In this document: one piece after another, positions 1 to 10,293 of the stretch
How the letters are laid out: every line of letters starts with the position of its first letter
Numbering within the stretch: position 1 is the first letter of the stretch
Origin: Pseudomonadota bacterium
Lineage (GTDB): Bacteria > Pseudomonadota > Alphaproteobacteria > Acetobacterales > Acetobacteraceae
NCBI GenBank assembly: GCA_021849425.1
Contig: JAJZSY010000021.1
Coordinates: forward strand, 1 to 42,143
Direction of reading: 5' to 3'
Length of the DNA: 42,143 nucleotides
Program-made: the position numbers and the translations under genes
Notes under the pieces: model-generated
The model's database searches: none
The model's input: the letters and a program-made list of their open reading frames with translations, nothing else
Told to the model about the DNA's origin: nothing

Positions 1-1763
<1,763 letters not shown>

Positions 1764-1805
1764 ACCCGACCACAGGCTGACCCAGAGGCTGACAAGGACA
1801 GAATC

Positions 1806-2894
1806 ATGGCTGCGATAGATGAAACTGCGGTGCGCGCGCGCATCGGCGCCTTCCGCACGGCGGAGGGCGCGGGCATTCCCGCCGGCATGGTGGACAGCGT
1901 CGCCACCCGCGAGGGGCTGGTGCAGGTGGCGCTGATGGTGGCGAAGGCGGATGCCGCGCGGCAGGAACCGATGCGCCGGGCGCTGGAGGCCGATCTCGCC
2001 GCGATGCCGGGTGTGCGCAACGCGACGGTGATGTTCACCGCCCCGCGCGCCGCCGCCCCGCAGCCGCAAGCCCAGACGCAGGCGCAGGAACCCGGCACGC
2101 TGCTCGGCCAGGTGGGGTCGATCGTCGCGGTCGCCTCCGGCAAGGGCGGGGTCGGGAAATCGACCGTCGCGGTCAATCTCGCGGTGGCGCTGGCGCGGCA
2201 GGGCAAGCGGGTCGGCCTGCTCGATGCCGATATCTACGGCCCCTCGCTGCCGCGCATGCTCGGCACGAAGGGCAAGCCCGAGATGGCGGGCAACAAGCTG
2301 GTGCCGATCGAGGCCTGGGGGCTGAAGGCGATCTCGATCGGCCATGTCGTCGAGGAGGAAACCGCGATGGTCTGGCGCGGGCCGATGGTGCTCAACGCGC
2401 TGACCCAGCTGATGACGCAGGTGGCCTGGCCCGAGCTGGATGTGATGGTGCTCGACCTGCCGCCCGGCACCGGCGACGTGCAGCTCACCCTCGCCCAGCG
2501 GCTGAAGCTCGCCGGCGCGGTCATCGTCTCCACCCCGCAGGACATCTCGCTGCTGGATGCGCGGCGCGGCATTTCGATGTTCCGTCAGGTGCGGGTGCCG
2601 ATCCTCGGCGTGGTCGAGAACATGAGCTTCTTCTGCTGCCCGAATTGCGGCACCCGGACCGATATTTTCGGCCATGGCGGCGCCGAGGCCGAGGCGGTGC
2701 GGCTCGGCGTGCCCTTCCTTGGCGCGGTGCCGCTGCTGGCGCCGATCCGCGAGACCTCGGATGCCGGCACGCCGATCGCTGCCAGCGCGCCGGAGAGCGA
2801 GGCCGGGCGCGCCTTCGCCGCGGTGGCCGATGCGGTGGCGGCGGGGCTCGATGGCGCCGGGACGGCGCGCGGGCCGCGCATCGTCATCGAATGA
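1806..2894 (+). CDS. mrp: Mrp/ApbC family iron-sulfur cluster carrier ATPase
   Basis: A 362-residue cytosolic P-loop ATPase of the Mrp/NBP35 type, which binds and transfers Fe-S clusters to apoproteins. An N-terminal MIP18/DUF59-like region (about residues 5-80) is followed by an Ala/Pro/Gln-rich linker and the ATPase domain. The deviant Walker A motif SGKGGVGKST is at 111-120, the DADIYGPS motif near 140-147, and the cluster-binding CPNC pair at 278-281 just after ENMSFFC. The length is normal for alphaproteobacterial Mrp. The ATG at 1806 follows an AAGGACAGAATC leader. holC lies 21 bases downstream, so the two may be co-transcribed. The family assignment is very secure; client proteins cannot be inferred from the sequence. 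Confidence 0.95.
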   Translation: MAAIDETAVRARIGAFRTAEGAGIPAGMVDSVATREGLVQVALMVAKADAARQEPMRRALEADLAAMPGVRNATVMFTAPRAAAPQPQAQTQAQEPGTLLGQVGSIVAVASGKGGVGKSTVAVNLAVALARQGKRVGLLDADIYGPSLPRMLGTKGKPEMAGNKLVPIEAWGLKAISIGHVVEEETAMVWRGPMVLNALTQLMTQVAWPELDVMVLDLPPGTGDVQLTLAQRLKLAGAVIVSTPQDISLLDARRGISMFRQVRVPILGVVENMSFFCCPNCGTRTDIFGHGGAEAEAVRLGVPFLGAVPLLAPIRETSDAGTPIAASAPESEAGRAFAAVADAVAAGLDGAGTARGPRIVIE

Positions 2895-2915
2895 GACGAT
2901 GGCGCGCGTAAGACG

Positions 2916-3383
2916 ATGGCGCAGGTCGGCTTCTACCACCTGACGCGCACCGGGCTGGACGCCGCCCTGCCCGCCCTGCTCGCCCGCACCCTCGCCGCCG
3001 GCGCACGGGCGGTGGTGCGCGGCACCGATCCCGCCCGGATCGAGGCGCTGGACGCCGCCCTCTGGCGCGCGCCGGGGGTGGACTGGCTGCCCCACGGCAC
3101 CGCGGCGATGGGTCATGGCGCGGCGCAGCCGATCTGGCTGACCACCGGCGAGGATGTGCCGAACGGCGCGCGGTTCCTGTTTCTGGTGGATGGGGCGACG
3201 GCGGCGCTGGAGGGTTTCGAGCGGGTGTTCGACCTGTTCGACGGCAACGATCCGGACGCGGTGGCGGCGGCGCGGACGCGCTGGAAGGCGGCGCGCGCCG
3301 CCGGCCACGCGCTGACCTACTGGCAGCAGGGCGAATCCGGCTGGATCAGGCAGGCGGAGGTCGCGCCGGAAACCCCGCGTTAA
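2916..3383 (+). CDS. holC: DNA polymerase III subunit chi
   Basis: A 155-residue protein matching the HolC family: the start MAQVGFYHLT, the central block GAQ/PIWLTTGEDVPNGA and FLFLVDG, and the end region FDGNDPDAV with AHALTYWQQ-type residues are characteristic. Chi belongs to the clamp-loader complex and, in Escherichia coli, links it to single-stranded DNA-binding protein. No psi subunit gene is visible here, which is usual for alphaproteobacteria. The gene starts 21 bases after mrp on the same strand, and the next gene follows about 50 bases downstream. Confidence 0.93.
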   Translation: MAQVGFYHLTRTGLDAALPALLARTLAAGARAVVRGTDPARIEALDAALWRAPGVDWLPHGTAAMGHGAAQPIWLTTGEDVPNGARFLFLVDGATAALEGFERVFDLFDGNDPDAVAAARTRWKAARAAGHALTYWQQGESGWIRQAEVAPETPR

Positions 3384-3432
3384 ACTTTTCATGCGAGGGT
3401 CCGAGGCTCGACGACCAAGAGGGTCCCCGCCG

Positions 3433-5067
3433 ATGGATGCACACGCCAGACAGATGTTCGAGGCCGGCAATCAGGCCGTTGCCGCGGGACGTCACGAGGA
3501 GGCCGCCGCCCTCTTCGCCGCCTGCCTCGAACGGGCGCCGGCCCAGCCGGAGGCGTTGCTGAACCGCGCCAACGCGCTGCAGCTGTCGGGCCGGCCGAAA
3601 GAGGCGATCGAGGCCTATCTTGCCTGCGTGCGCGCCGCGCCGCGGCTCGGGCTCGCTTATTGCGGCATGGCCGAGGCGCTGCGGCAGCTCGGCCTGTTCG
3701 AGCAGGCCAAGGCGATGGCACTCGAAGGCGTCGCGCAATTGCCGGAGAATATCGATGCGCTGATCTGCCTCGGCGGCAAGCATTTCGATCTCGGCGAATT
3801 CAGCGAGGCGGCGCGGGTCTATGGCGAGGCGCTGGCGCGTAGCCCGCTGCATGCCGGCGTGCTGAACAATCTCGCCAACGCGCTGCATTGCCTCGGCGAG
3901 GTCGGCGCGGCGCTGGTGATGCACGAGCGCTGTTATCGGCTGGAGCCGGGCAACGCGACCTGGCGCTACAATCTTTCGCTCACCCTGCTGGCGGCGGGCG
4001 ATTTCCGGCGCGGCTGGGCCGAGCACGAATGGCGCGGGCGCGAACCGGTTGCCGCCGAGGCCGGCCCCGCGTGGCGGGGAGAGGATCTGGCCGGCCGCCG
4101 CATCCTGCTCGTCGCCGAGCAGGGGCTGGGCGACACGCTGCAATTCGTCCGCTATGCGCCGCTGGTCGCCGCGCGCGGGGCGGAGGTGGTGCTGGAGGTT
4201 CCGCCGGAACTGGCACGGCTGGTGCGGGGCATGGACGGCGTTGCCGAGGTTGTCGCGCGCGGCAGTGCTACGCCGCGGGCCGACATGCACGCCCTGCTGA
4301 TGAGCCTGCCCTGGCTGTTCGGCACCACGATCGAGACGATTCCGGCGACCATCCCCTATCTCGCCCCGCCCGATGCGCTGCGGGCGGACTGGGCGGCGCG
4401 GGTCGGGGATGAGGCGAAGCTGCGGGTCGGCCTGGTTTGGGCCGGTGGCTCAAGGCCCGACGACATCAATTGCGAGGTGATCGACCGGCGGCGCTCGATC
4501 GGCGATCCCGCGCTGCTCGCCCGGCTCGCGGGCATCGGGGGGGTGCGGTTCTACAACCTGCAGAAGGACCGCACGGGGCTGCCGGCGGCACTGGAGGCGG
4601 TCGATCTCATGGGCGAGGTGACGGATTTCGCCGACACCGCGGCGCTGGTCGAGCAACTCGACCTCGTGATCGCGGTGGATACCTCGGTGGCGCATCTCGC
4701 CGGCGCGCTGGGCACGCCGGTCTGGATGCTGTCGCGGCGGGACGGGTGCTGGCGCTGGATGCAGGACCGCGCGGACTCGCCCTGGTATCCGGGCATGCGG
4801 ATCTATCGCCAGACGACCCAGGGGGACTGGGCCGGGGTGCTCGACCGCGTCGCCGCCGATCTGCGCGCCTTCGCCGCCGCCCACACTCCCGCCCGCAAGC
4901 CCGCGCCGCGCCGCGCCGACCCGGCCGCCGCCGGTTCGGCGGCGGATGCCGGCCCCAAGACGGCACCGGCGCTGGGCCGGGCGACGATTACCGGCGCGGG
5001 CAATGCGCCGATCCTCGGGGCGGGCAATGCGCCGATCCTCGGCGGGCCGGCGCGGGTGACCGCCTGA
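3433..5067 (+). CDS. TPR-repeat protein with C-terminal GT9/GT41-like glycosyltransferase fold
   Basis: The 544-residue protein has about five TPR units in its first 200 residues (recurring A..LF..CLERAP, EAIEAYL and ALARSPLHAGVLNNLANAL patterns). A glycosyltransferase-like domain follows, with EQGLGDTLQFVRYAPLV near its start and DTSVAHLAGALGTPVW plus RADSPWYPGMR near its end. These blocks are typical of bacterial TPR proteins related to ADP-heptose:LPS heptosyltransferases. The substrate is unknown. I chose the ATG at 3433, not the in-frame ATG at 3391, because AAGAGGG lies 9 bases upstream and the protein then begins directly with TPR-like sequence. The last 60 or so residues are Ala/Pro-rich, probably disordered, and contain an 8-residue tandem repeat. 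Confidence 0.85.
   Translation: MDAHARQMFEAGNQAVAAGRHEEAAALFAACLERAPAQPEALLNRANALQLSGRPKEAIEAYLACVRAAPRLGLAYCGMAEALRQLGLFEQAKAMALEGVAQLPENIDALICLGGKHFDLGEFSEAARVYGEALARSPLHAGVLNNLANALHCLGEVGAALVMHERCYRLEPGNATWRYNLSLTLLAAGDFRRGWAEHEWRGREPVAAEAGPAWRGEDLAGRRILLVAEQGLGDTLQFVRYAPLVAARGAEVVLEVPPELARLVRGMDGVAEVVARGSATPRADMHALLMSLPWLFGTTIETIPATIPYLAPPDALRADWAARVGDEAKLRVGLVWAGGSRPDDINCEVIDRRRSIGDPALLARLAGIGGVRFYNLQKDRTGLPAALEAVDLMGEVTDFADTAALVEQLDLVIAVDTSVAHLAGALGTPVWMLSRRDGCWRWMQDRADSPWYPGMRIYRQTTQGDWAGVLDRVAADLRAFAAAHTPARKPAPRRADPAAAGSAADAGPKTAPALGRATITGAGNAPILGAGNAPILGGPARVTA
4996..5043 (+). repeat. 24-bp in-frame tandem repeat at the 3' end of the TPR-glycosyltransferase gene
   Basis: Two near-identical 24-bp units encode GAGNAPIL twice, a few codons before the stop. 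They lie in a low-complexity tail outside the glycosyltransferase domain, so they probably arose by replication slippage. Confidence 0.85.
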
Positions 5068-5091
5068 ACGACGCCGGGCTGATCCTTCCGG

Positions 5092-6264
5092 TCAGGCCGC
5101 GCTGCCGGCGGCCCAGCCGCTGGCCCAGGCCCACTGGAAATTGTAGCCGCCCAGCCAGCCGGTGACATCCACCGCCTCGCCCACCACGAACAGGCCGGGC
5201 ACGCGCGTTGCGGCCAGGGTACGCTGCGACAGATCCGCCGTGTCCACACCGCCGGCGGTGACCTCCGCCTTGGCGTAGCCCTCGGTGCCGGCGGGCACGA
5301 TTGTCCAGGATTTGAGCCGGGCGGCGAGATCAAGCAGCGCGCGATCGGCCAGCGCGGCGATCGGGCCGGGCGGCAGAGTGGCGGGCAGGAATGCGTCCGC
5401 CAAGCGCTGCGGCATCACCCCGCCGAGCAGGGTGCGCAGCGCGGATTTCGGCGCCTCGCGCTTGCGGCGGAGCAGGAAGTCGGGGCTTTCGTCGGGCAGC
5501 AGGTCGATGCCGATTTCCATGCCGGCGCGCCAGGCAGTCGAGACCTGAAGGATGGCGGGGCCGGACAGGCCGCGATGGGTGAACAGCATGGCCTCGCGGA
5601 AGCGGGCGCGGCCGCAGGCGGCGACGACCGGCTGCGAGACGCCGGCCAGCGGGGTGGCGCGGGCGCGCTCCTCGCCCTCCAGCACCAGCGGCACCAGCGC
5701 CGGAAGCGGCTTGACGATGCGCAGGCCGAAGCGGGCGGCGAGATCGTGAGCGAAGCCGGTTGCGCCGAGTTTCGGGATCGACAGGCCGCCGGTGGCGAGA
5801 ATCAGCGATCCGGCGGCGAACGGGCCGGCCGAGGTGGCGAGGCGGAAGCCCGGCGCGCCGCCGACCTCGGTGATGGTGCAACCGGTGCGGATCTCGACGC
5901 CGGCGGCGGCGCATTCGGCGAGCAGCATGGCGACGATGGCGCGGGCCGACCCGTCGCAGAAGAGCTGGCCGAGCGTCTTTTCATGCCAGGCGATGCGGTG
6001 GGACACGATCATGGCGAGGACATCGCGCGGCCCGAACCCGGCCAGCGCCGAGGCGCAGAACCGGCGGTTTTCCGAGAAGAAGCGGTCGGGCGCGGTGTGG
6101 ATGTTGGTGAAGTTGCAGCGCCCGCCGCCGGAAATCAGGATCTTGCGGCCGGGTTCGGGCGCATGGTCGAGCACCAGCACGCTGCGGCCGCGCCGGCCGG
6201 CGGCGATCGCGGCCATCAGCCCGGCGGCGCCGGCGCCCAGAATGATCACGTCGAACTGCCGCAT
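5092..6264 (-). CDS. HI0933/BaiN-family NAD(P)/FAD-dependent flavoprotein
   Basis: A 390-residue flavoprotein of the HI0933/YhiN (TIGR00275) family. The N-terminal dinucleotide-binding motif GAGAAGLMAA is near residue 11, followed by the family signature GRKILISGGGRCNFTN near 40-55. ATGGLSIPKLGATG and, at the C-terminus, GLFVVGEAVDVTGWLGGYNFQWAWASG are further hallmarks. Family members bind FAD; the physiological substrate of most is not known (BaiN of gut clostridia acts on bile acids, which should not be assumed here). It is convergent with the TPR gene, whose end is 24 bases away, and divergent from a LysR regulator whose putative operator lies in the shared intergenic region. Confidence 0.92.
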   Translation of the reverse strand: MRQFDVIILGAGAAGLMAAIAAGRRGRSVLVLDHAPEPGRKILISGGGRCNFTNIHTAPDRFFSENRRFCASALAGFGPRDVLAMIVSHRIAWHEKTLGQLFCDGSARAIVAMLLAECAAAGVEIRTGCTITEVGGAPGFRLATSAGPFAAGSLILATGGLSIPKLGATGFAHDLAARFGLRIVKPLPALVPLVLEGEERARATPLAGVSQPVVAACGRARFREAMLFTHRGLSGPAILQVSTAWRAGMEIGIDLLPDESPDFLLRRKREAPKSALRTLLGGVMPQRLADAFLPATLPPGPIAALADRALLDLAARLKSWTIVPAGTEGYAKAEVTAGGVDTADLSQRTLAATRVPGLFVVGEAVDVTGWLGGYNFQWAWASGWAAGSAA

Positions 6265-6340
6265 CCCTGCTCCCGAGCATCAACCGCATCCAAAATCTCC
6301 GCCCGCCATAACGCAGGACAGCGGCGGCGCAAAAATTTGG

Positions 6341-6374
6341 AATGCTTAATTTGCTCGAATGAAAATTAAGCGTT
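6341..6374. promoter_or_regulatory. Putative LysR-type operator (11 of 12 bp dyad)
   Basis: Arms at 6341-6352 and 6363-6374 pair at 11 of 12 positions, including a perfect GCTTAATTT/AAATTAAGC core. The central spacer is 10 bases. The site is AT-rich in a GC-rich genome and lies between a flavoprotein gene and a lysR gene that diverge from it, the usual place for LysR autoregulation. It contains the T-N11-A type symmetry typical of LysR sites. Binding is inferred. Confidence 0.6.
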
Positions 6375-6385
6375 ACTTTGGAGGA

Positions 6386-7312
6386 ATGTTGAATATCACG
6401 CTTCGCCAGTTGCGCGCCGTGGCGGCACTCGGCCGGCACGGTTCGGTGACGCGGGCGGCCGGCGACCTGCACGTTTCGCCGCCGGCGGTGACGCTGCAGA
6501 TCAAGGCGGCGGAGGACCAGCTGGGCGTGCCGTTGGCCGAGCGCTCGACCGGCAGCATGGCGCTGACGGCGGCCGGACGGCTGGTCGCGGAGGCCGCGGC
6601 GCGGATCGAGGCGGTGCTGCGGGAGACCGAGGCGGGCATCGCGGCGCTGAGCGGGGCCGAGCGCGGGGCGGTGCATGTCGGCATCATCAGCACGGCGAAA
6701 TATTACGCGCCGCGCGCCCTCGCCGCCTTTGCCGCGGCGCATCCGGGCATCGAATTGCGGCTGACGGTGGGCAACCGGGACGAGATCATCACCGGCCTCG
6801 CGCAGCACGATGTCGACCTCGCGATCATGGGGCGGCCGCCGACCGACATGAAGGTGATCGCCGACCTGATCGGCGATCATCCGCATGTGGTGATCGCGCC
6901 GCCCGGCCATCGGCTCGCGGGGCGACGGGACGTGCCGCCGGAGGAGCTGAACGCCGAGGTGATGCTGACGCGCGAGGCGGGCAGCGGCACGCGGCGGCTG
7001 ATGGAGGCCTATGCCGCCGCCGCCGGCATCGCGCCGCGCCTTGGCATGCAGATCAGCAGCAACGAGACGATCAAGCAGGCGGTGATGGCCGGGCTCGGCA
7101 TCGCCTTTCTCTCGGCGCACACGATCGACGCCGAATTGCGCGATGGCCGGCTGACCCGGCTCGATATCAGGGGCACGCCGGTGATCCGCCAGTGGTTCGC
7201 CGTGCATCTCGCGGAGCGGACGATGATGCCGGCCTCGGCCGCGCTGCTCGGCTTCCTGCGCGAGGCCGGCGCGGCCTTCATGCCAGGCGCTGCCACCGCA
7301 AACGCCGGGTAG
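6386..7312 (+). CDS. LysR-family transcriptional regulator
   Basis: A 308-residue LysR regulator. The N-terminal winged helix is clear (TLRQLRAVAALGRHGSVTRA, then SPPAVTLQIKAAED), followed by a periplasmic-binding-protein-like effector domain with GIISTAKYYAPRALAAF and a late GLGIAFLSAHTI block. The DNA-binding region resembles CbbR-type regulators, but no Calvin-cycle genes are in the window, so no effector is proposed. An in-frame ATG at 6359 sits inside the dyad operator and lacks a ribosome site. The ATG at 6386 fits the family start (MLNITLRQLR), but GGAGG ends only 1 base before it; the TTG at 6389 is better spaced. The exact start is therefore uncertain within one codon. It probably controls itself and perhaps the divergent flavoprotein gene. 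Confidence 0.9.
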   Translation: MLNITLRQLRAVAALGRHGSVTRAAGDLHVSPPAVTLQIKAAEDQLGVPLAERSTGSMALTAAGRLVAEAAARIEAVLRETEAGIAALSGAERGAVHVGIISTAKYYAPRALAAFAAAHPGIELRLTVGNRDEIITGLAQHDVDLAIMGRPPTDMKVIADLIGDHPHVVIAPPGHRLAGRRDVPPEELNAEVMLTREAGSGTRRLMEAYAAAAGIAPRLGMQISSNETIKQAVMAGLGIAFLSAHTIDAELRDGRLTRLDIRGTPVIRQWFAVHLAERTMMPASAALLGFLREAGAAFMPGAATANAG

Positions 7313-7360
7313 GCGGGCCTGATTGATGCGGCGCCGAACTTCGTTCATGGATAGCGCCGC

Positions 7361-8449
7361 ATGAACACGGTTTCGTATTTTCCCCATACCGGCATCGCCT
7401 CGCTGGCCTTGCCGCGGCACCTCGCCTTGTTCGCCGGGCTTGCGCTGTTTTCGGGCTTCGTCGTGCGGCTGATGATCGCCATCGGCGTGCCGGACCGGCC
7501 GGACGCGCGCAAGGCCCATACGAAGGTGATGCCAAAGGCCGGCGGGGTCGGCATTGTCAGCGCGTTTCTGCTCGGCATCGTGCTGCTGTACCGCTATGGG
7601 CATGTCTCGCGGCTGGCCGCGCCGGTGTTTCTCGGGGTGATCGCGGCGGCCGTGCTGATCGCAGCGGTGTCGCTGCTCGACGATTTGCGGGATTTTCCCT
7701 TCGCGGTGAAGCTCGGCGCGCAGTTCGCCGCGGCACTGGTGGCGGTGGGGTCGGGGATTTCGGCGGTGCGGTTCGATCTGCCGTTGATCGGCGGGGTGGC
7801 ACTCGGCGCCGCGGGGCCGGTGCTGTCGCTCGGCTGGATCCTGTTCGTCACCAACGCGATGAACTTCATCGACGGGTTGGACGGGCTCGCGGCCGGCACC
7901 ACGCTGGTGACCTGCCTGTTCCTCGCCGCGATCGCGGGGCTGCATGGCGGCTTCTTCGTCTACACCACGGCGCTGCTGCTGGCGGGCGGGGTGGCCGGGT
8001 TCATGCCGTTCAACTGGCCGCGCGCGCGGATTTTCATGGGCGATGTCGGCAGCCAGTTCTGCGGCTTCATGCTGGCGGTGCTCGGCATTGCCGCGACGCA
8101 TTACCAGGACGTGCAGCTCTCGTTCCTGGTGGTGCCGCTGCTGCTCTCGGGCGTGCTGCTCGATGTCGCGTTCACCCTGGCGCGGCGGGCGCTGGCGGGG
8201 AAAAACCTGGCCCGCGCGCATCGCGGGCATCTCTATCAGGTGGCGCACCGCGCCGGGGTCGATCCGCGGTTGATCGCCCTGGTTTACTGGGGGTTCGCGG
8301 CGTTCGGCGGGCTTGTCGTCATCGGGTTTCTCGGTGCCGCGACGGGCTGGAAGCCGGTTGTTGTGTTCGCGCCGCTGATCCCCTTTGGCGCCTGGGCCGG
8401 CTTCGTTGCCCGCCGGGCGCGGGCGGCGCAGATCGGCGATTGGGGATAA
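7361..8449 (+). CDS. WecA/MraY-like polyprenyl-phosphate phosphoglycosyl transferase (GT4-type)
   Basis: A 362-residue integral membrane protein with about ten hydrophobic segments. It carries the superfamily landmarks in order: a cytoplasmic loop DRPDARKAHTKVMPKAGG (the usual HxxPTPRxGG is altered to a KAHTKVMPKAGG form), SLLDDLRDF with the DD pair, NAMNFIDGLDGLAAG, FMGDVGSQFCG, and the late basic/His loop RAHRGHLYQ. Such enzymes move a sugar-1-phosphate from a UDP-sugar to undecaprenyl phosphate at the inner membrane, starting O-antigen or exopolysaccharide synthesis. The variant loop and absence of cell-wall genes nearby argue for a WecA-like rather than MraY role. A hairpin repeat begins 7 bases after the stop and may terminate transcription. 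Confidence 0.88.
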   Translation: MNTVSYFPHTGIASLALPRHLALFAGLALFSGFVVRLMIAIGVPDRPDARKAHTKVMPKAGGVGIVSAFLLGIVLLYRYGHVSRLAAPVFLGVIAAAVLIAAVSLLDDLRDFPFAVKLGAQFAAALVAVGSGISAVRFDLPLIGGVALGAAGPVLSLGWILFVTNAMNFIDGLDGLAAGTTLVTCLFLAAIAGLHGGFFVYTTALLLAGGVAGFMPFNWPRARIFMGDVGSQFCGFMLAVLGIAATHYQDVQLSFLVVPLLLSGVLLDVAFTLARRALAGKNLARAHRGHLYQVAHRAGVDPRLIALVYWGFAAFGGLVVIGFLGAATGWKPVVVFAPLIPFGAWAGFVARRARAAQIGDWG

Positions 8450-8456
8450 AATCCTA

Positions 8457-8503
8457 GAGCATCATCCGATCAGATGATCCCATCTGATCGGATAAAGATG
8501 CTC
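8457..8503. repeat. Dispersed intergenic palindrome (REP/MITE-like), copy 1
   Basis: A 47-bp imperfect palindrome: GAGCATCATCCGATCAGATG pairs with CATCTGATCGGATAAAGATGCTC around a 4-base loop. This form (GAGCATCATCCGATC...GATGCTC) resembles short palindromic repeats common between genes in alphaproteobacteria. It lies just after the WecA-like gene and could act as a terminator or mRNA-stabilising hairpin. Confidence 0.8.
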
Positions 8504-8518
8504 GGTTCATCAGTATGA

Positions 8519-8558
8519 TAGAGCATCATCCGATCCATCAGGATCGGAAAGCGCTCTA
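8519..8558. repeat. Dispersed intergenic palindrome, copy 2 (shorter variant)
   Basis: TAGAGCATCATCCGATCC pairs with GGATCGGAAAGCGCTCTA around ATCA. The left arm shares TAGAGCATCATCCGATC with copy 1, 64 bases upstream (8455-8471), so both belong to one repeat family. No gene occupies the interval between them. Confidence 0.8.
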
Positions 8559-8634
8559 GGAATATTGTCCTACTCTCTCGCTCGGCGGAGGACGCAAAGC
8601 GTCGCACGCGGATATAGATCGGCGACCACGTCTC

Positions 8635-10221
8635 ATGTATGACGACATCATGCATGGCAATTCGACATCGCCCACGGCGGGACCCCGGCCCAGCCGCGCG
8701 GCGGCGGTGCGTGGGGTTGCGCCGCGCCGGATCGCCGAACTCGTTTTCTGCCTTGTCATCGGCGCGCTGCTCTCCCTCGCCTACCGCACCGATGCCAATT
8801 GGGACTTGCAGAATTATCACCTCTACGCGCCCTTCGCGGCGCTGCACGGGCGGCTCGGGCTCGACTATTTCGCCGCCGGGTTCCAGGGTTATCTGAACCC
8901 GTTGCAGGACATGCCCTATCTGCTGGCGCGGACTGCGCTGTTCGACCACGCGCCGCGACTGTTGGCGCTGTGCGCCGGGCTGCCCTTCGGATGTCTCGCC
9001 TTCATCGTGTTCCGTCTCGCGGCGACGCTGATCGAGGATCGGTGGGGGGCGGTCTTCGCAGCGCTGATCGGGCTGACCGGGGCGACGACGCTCTCGGAAA
9101 TCGGCACGACATTCGACGACATCCTGACCGGCTGCGTGGTGCTGCCGGCGCTGCTCGCCATTGTCGGTCGGTGGCGCCACGCCGCCGCGATCGCGGGCGG
9201 CCTGTGCGGCCTTGCCATCGCGCTGAAGCTGACGGCGGTGATCTTCGTGGTGCCGCTCGCGGGCGCAATTGTGATCATGGCGCCGGCGCCGCGCGAGGTA
9301 CTGGGCAATGCCTGGCGGTTCGCGCTGGCGGCAACGCTCGCTTTCGCGCTCGGATATGGCTGGTGGGGCGTGCTGCTGTGGCGGCATTTCCACGATCCGC
9401 TCTTCCCGCTGCTCGGCCACCTGTTCCACGCGCCGCTCGCCCCGCATCTCGACCCGCGGGACACGCGGTTCCTGCCACGATCGCCGATGCAGTGGATCGC
9501 TTATCCGTTCTACTGGATCGAGGGGCGCAGCTTCATCGTCACCGAGATGAAACTGCGCGATCCGCGCTTCGCGCTGGCCTGGCTCGCCGCCGTGACCTCG
9601 GCCGCGGCACCGCTCATCGGAGCGTTGCGGCGGCGCATGGCGCCGCTGCCGCCGCCAGCGCGGGCGCTGTGGTGGTTTCTGATCACGTCGTACCTGACCT
9701 GGCTGCCGCTGTTCTCGATCCTGCGCTATGCGCTGCCGCTGGAAGTCTGCACCGGCATCATGGTGGCGACGGCGCTGCGGCGATGGCTGCCCGCCCGCGC
9801 GACGACGAGGCTGACACTGGCGATCCTGCTGGTCTGCCTCGCGGTGACCAAGCCGATGGGCTGGGGCCGGATCGCCTATGGCCAGCATCTCGTGCAGGGA
9901 CGGCAGCCGGCGCTGCCGACGGGCGCGGTGGTGCTGATGCGCGGCGCGCCGATCGGCTTCGTTGCGATGCGGCTGGCGGCGCCGGGAAACCGGTTCGTCA
10001 ATCTCGCCGAGCTTGCCACCGATCCGGCGGAGCAGCGTGTCGTTCGCCGGCTGATCGACGCCGCAGCACCGGCGTTTCTGCTGACCAACCTGCCCGTGGC
10101 GGGCGCCACGCCGGCCCTGCTGCCCTATGGCCTGACGGTTGACGCGGCGAGGTGCCGGCCGATCCGCACCGCAACGCAGCGGACGATCCGCATCTGCGCG
10201 CTGTCGCACAGCGGCGGGTGA
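8635..10221 (+). CDS. Polytopic membrane protein, possible GT-C/DUF2029-like glycosyltransferase
   Basis: A 528-residue protein with a basic N-terminus (about 30 residues), a first membrane segment near 33-50, then many hydrophobic helices up to about residue 420. After the first helix comes a conserved-looking exposed loop, NWDLQNYHLYAPFAAL and GFQGYLNPLQDMPY, with acidic and aromatic residues. That arrangement is seen in GT-C-type polyprenyl-phosphate-sugar-dependent glycosyltransferases (GT87/DUF2029-like). I recognise the loop as conserved in uncharacterised bacterial membrane proteins but cannot name a substrate. A soluble C-terminal region of roughly 100 residues follows the last helix. 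An alternative in-frame ATG is at 8650. The gene stands alone downstream of the palindromic repeats; the WecA-like neighbour hints at a surface-glycan role. Confidence 0.75.
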   Translation: MYDDIMHGNSTSPTAGPRPSRAAAVRGVAPRRIAELVFCLVIGALLSLAYRTDANWDLQNYHLYAPFAALHGRLGLDYFAAGFQGYLNPLQDMPYLLARTALFDHAPRLLALCAGLPFGCLAFIVFRLAATLIEDRWGAVFAALIGLTGATTLSEIGTTFDDILTGCVVLPALLAIVGRWRHAAAIAGGLCGLAIALKLTAVIFVVPLAGAIVIMAPAPREVLGNAWRFALAATLAFALGYGWWGVLLWRHFHDPLFPLLGHLFHAPLAPHLDPRDTRFLPRSPMQWIAYPFYWIEGRSFIVTEMKLRDPRFALAWLAAVTSAAAPLIGALRRRMAPLPPPARALWWFLITSYLTWLPLFSILRYALPLEVCTGIMVATALRRWLPARATTRLTLAILLVCLAVTKPMGWGRIAYGQHLVQGRQPALPTGAVVLMRGAPIGFVAMRLAAPGNRFVNLAELATDPAEQRVVRRLIDAAAPAFLLTNLPVAGATPALLPYGLTVDAARCRPIRTATQRTIRICALSHSGG

Positions 10222-10293
10222 CGAGGGCGGATCATGCCCTGAACCGAAGCGTGACGCTGTGAACAGCGGACCGCACGGGTGGAGCGAAAGACG

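Noticed and set aside
5981..8248. Very long open frame on the minus strand (about 755 codons), across the flavoprotein start, the LysR and the WecA-like genes
   Set aside because: The product is Arg/His/Gln-rich without any domain and runs antisense to three recognisable genes; this is the usual GC-rich antisense shadow.
8470..10209. 579-codon minus-strand frame over the polytopic membrane protein gene
   Set aside because: Composition is Arg/Gln/His-rich and lacks motifs; the plus strand gives a coherent membrane protein.
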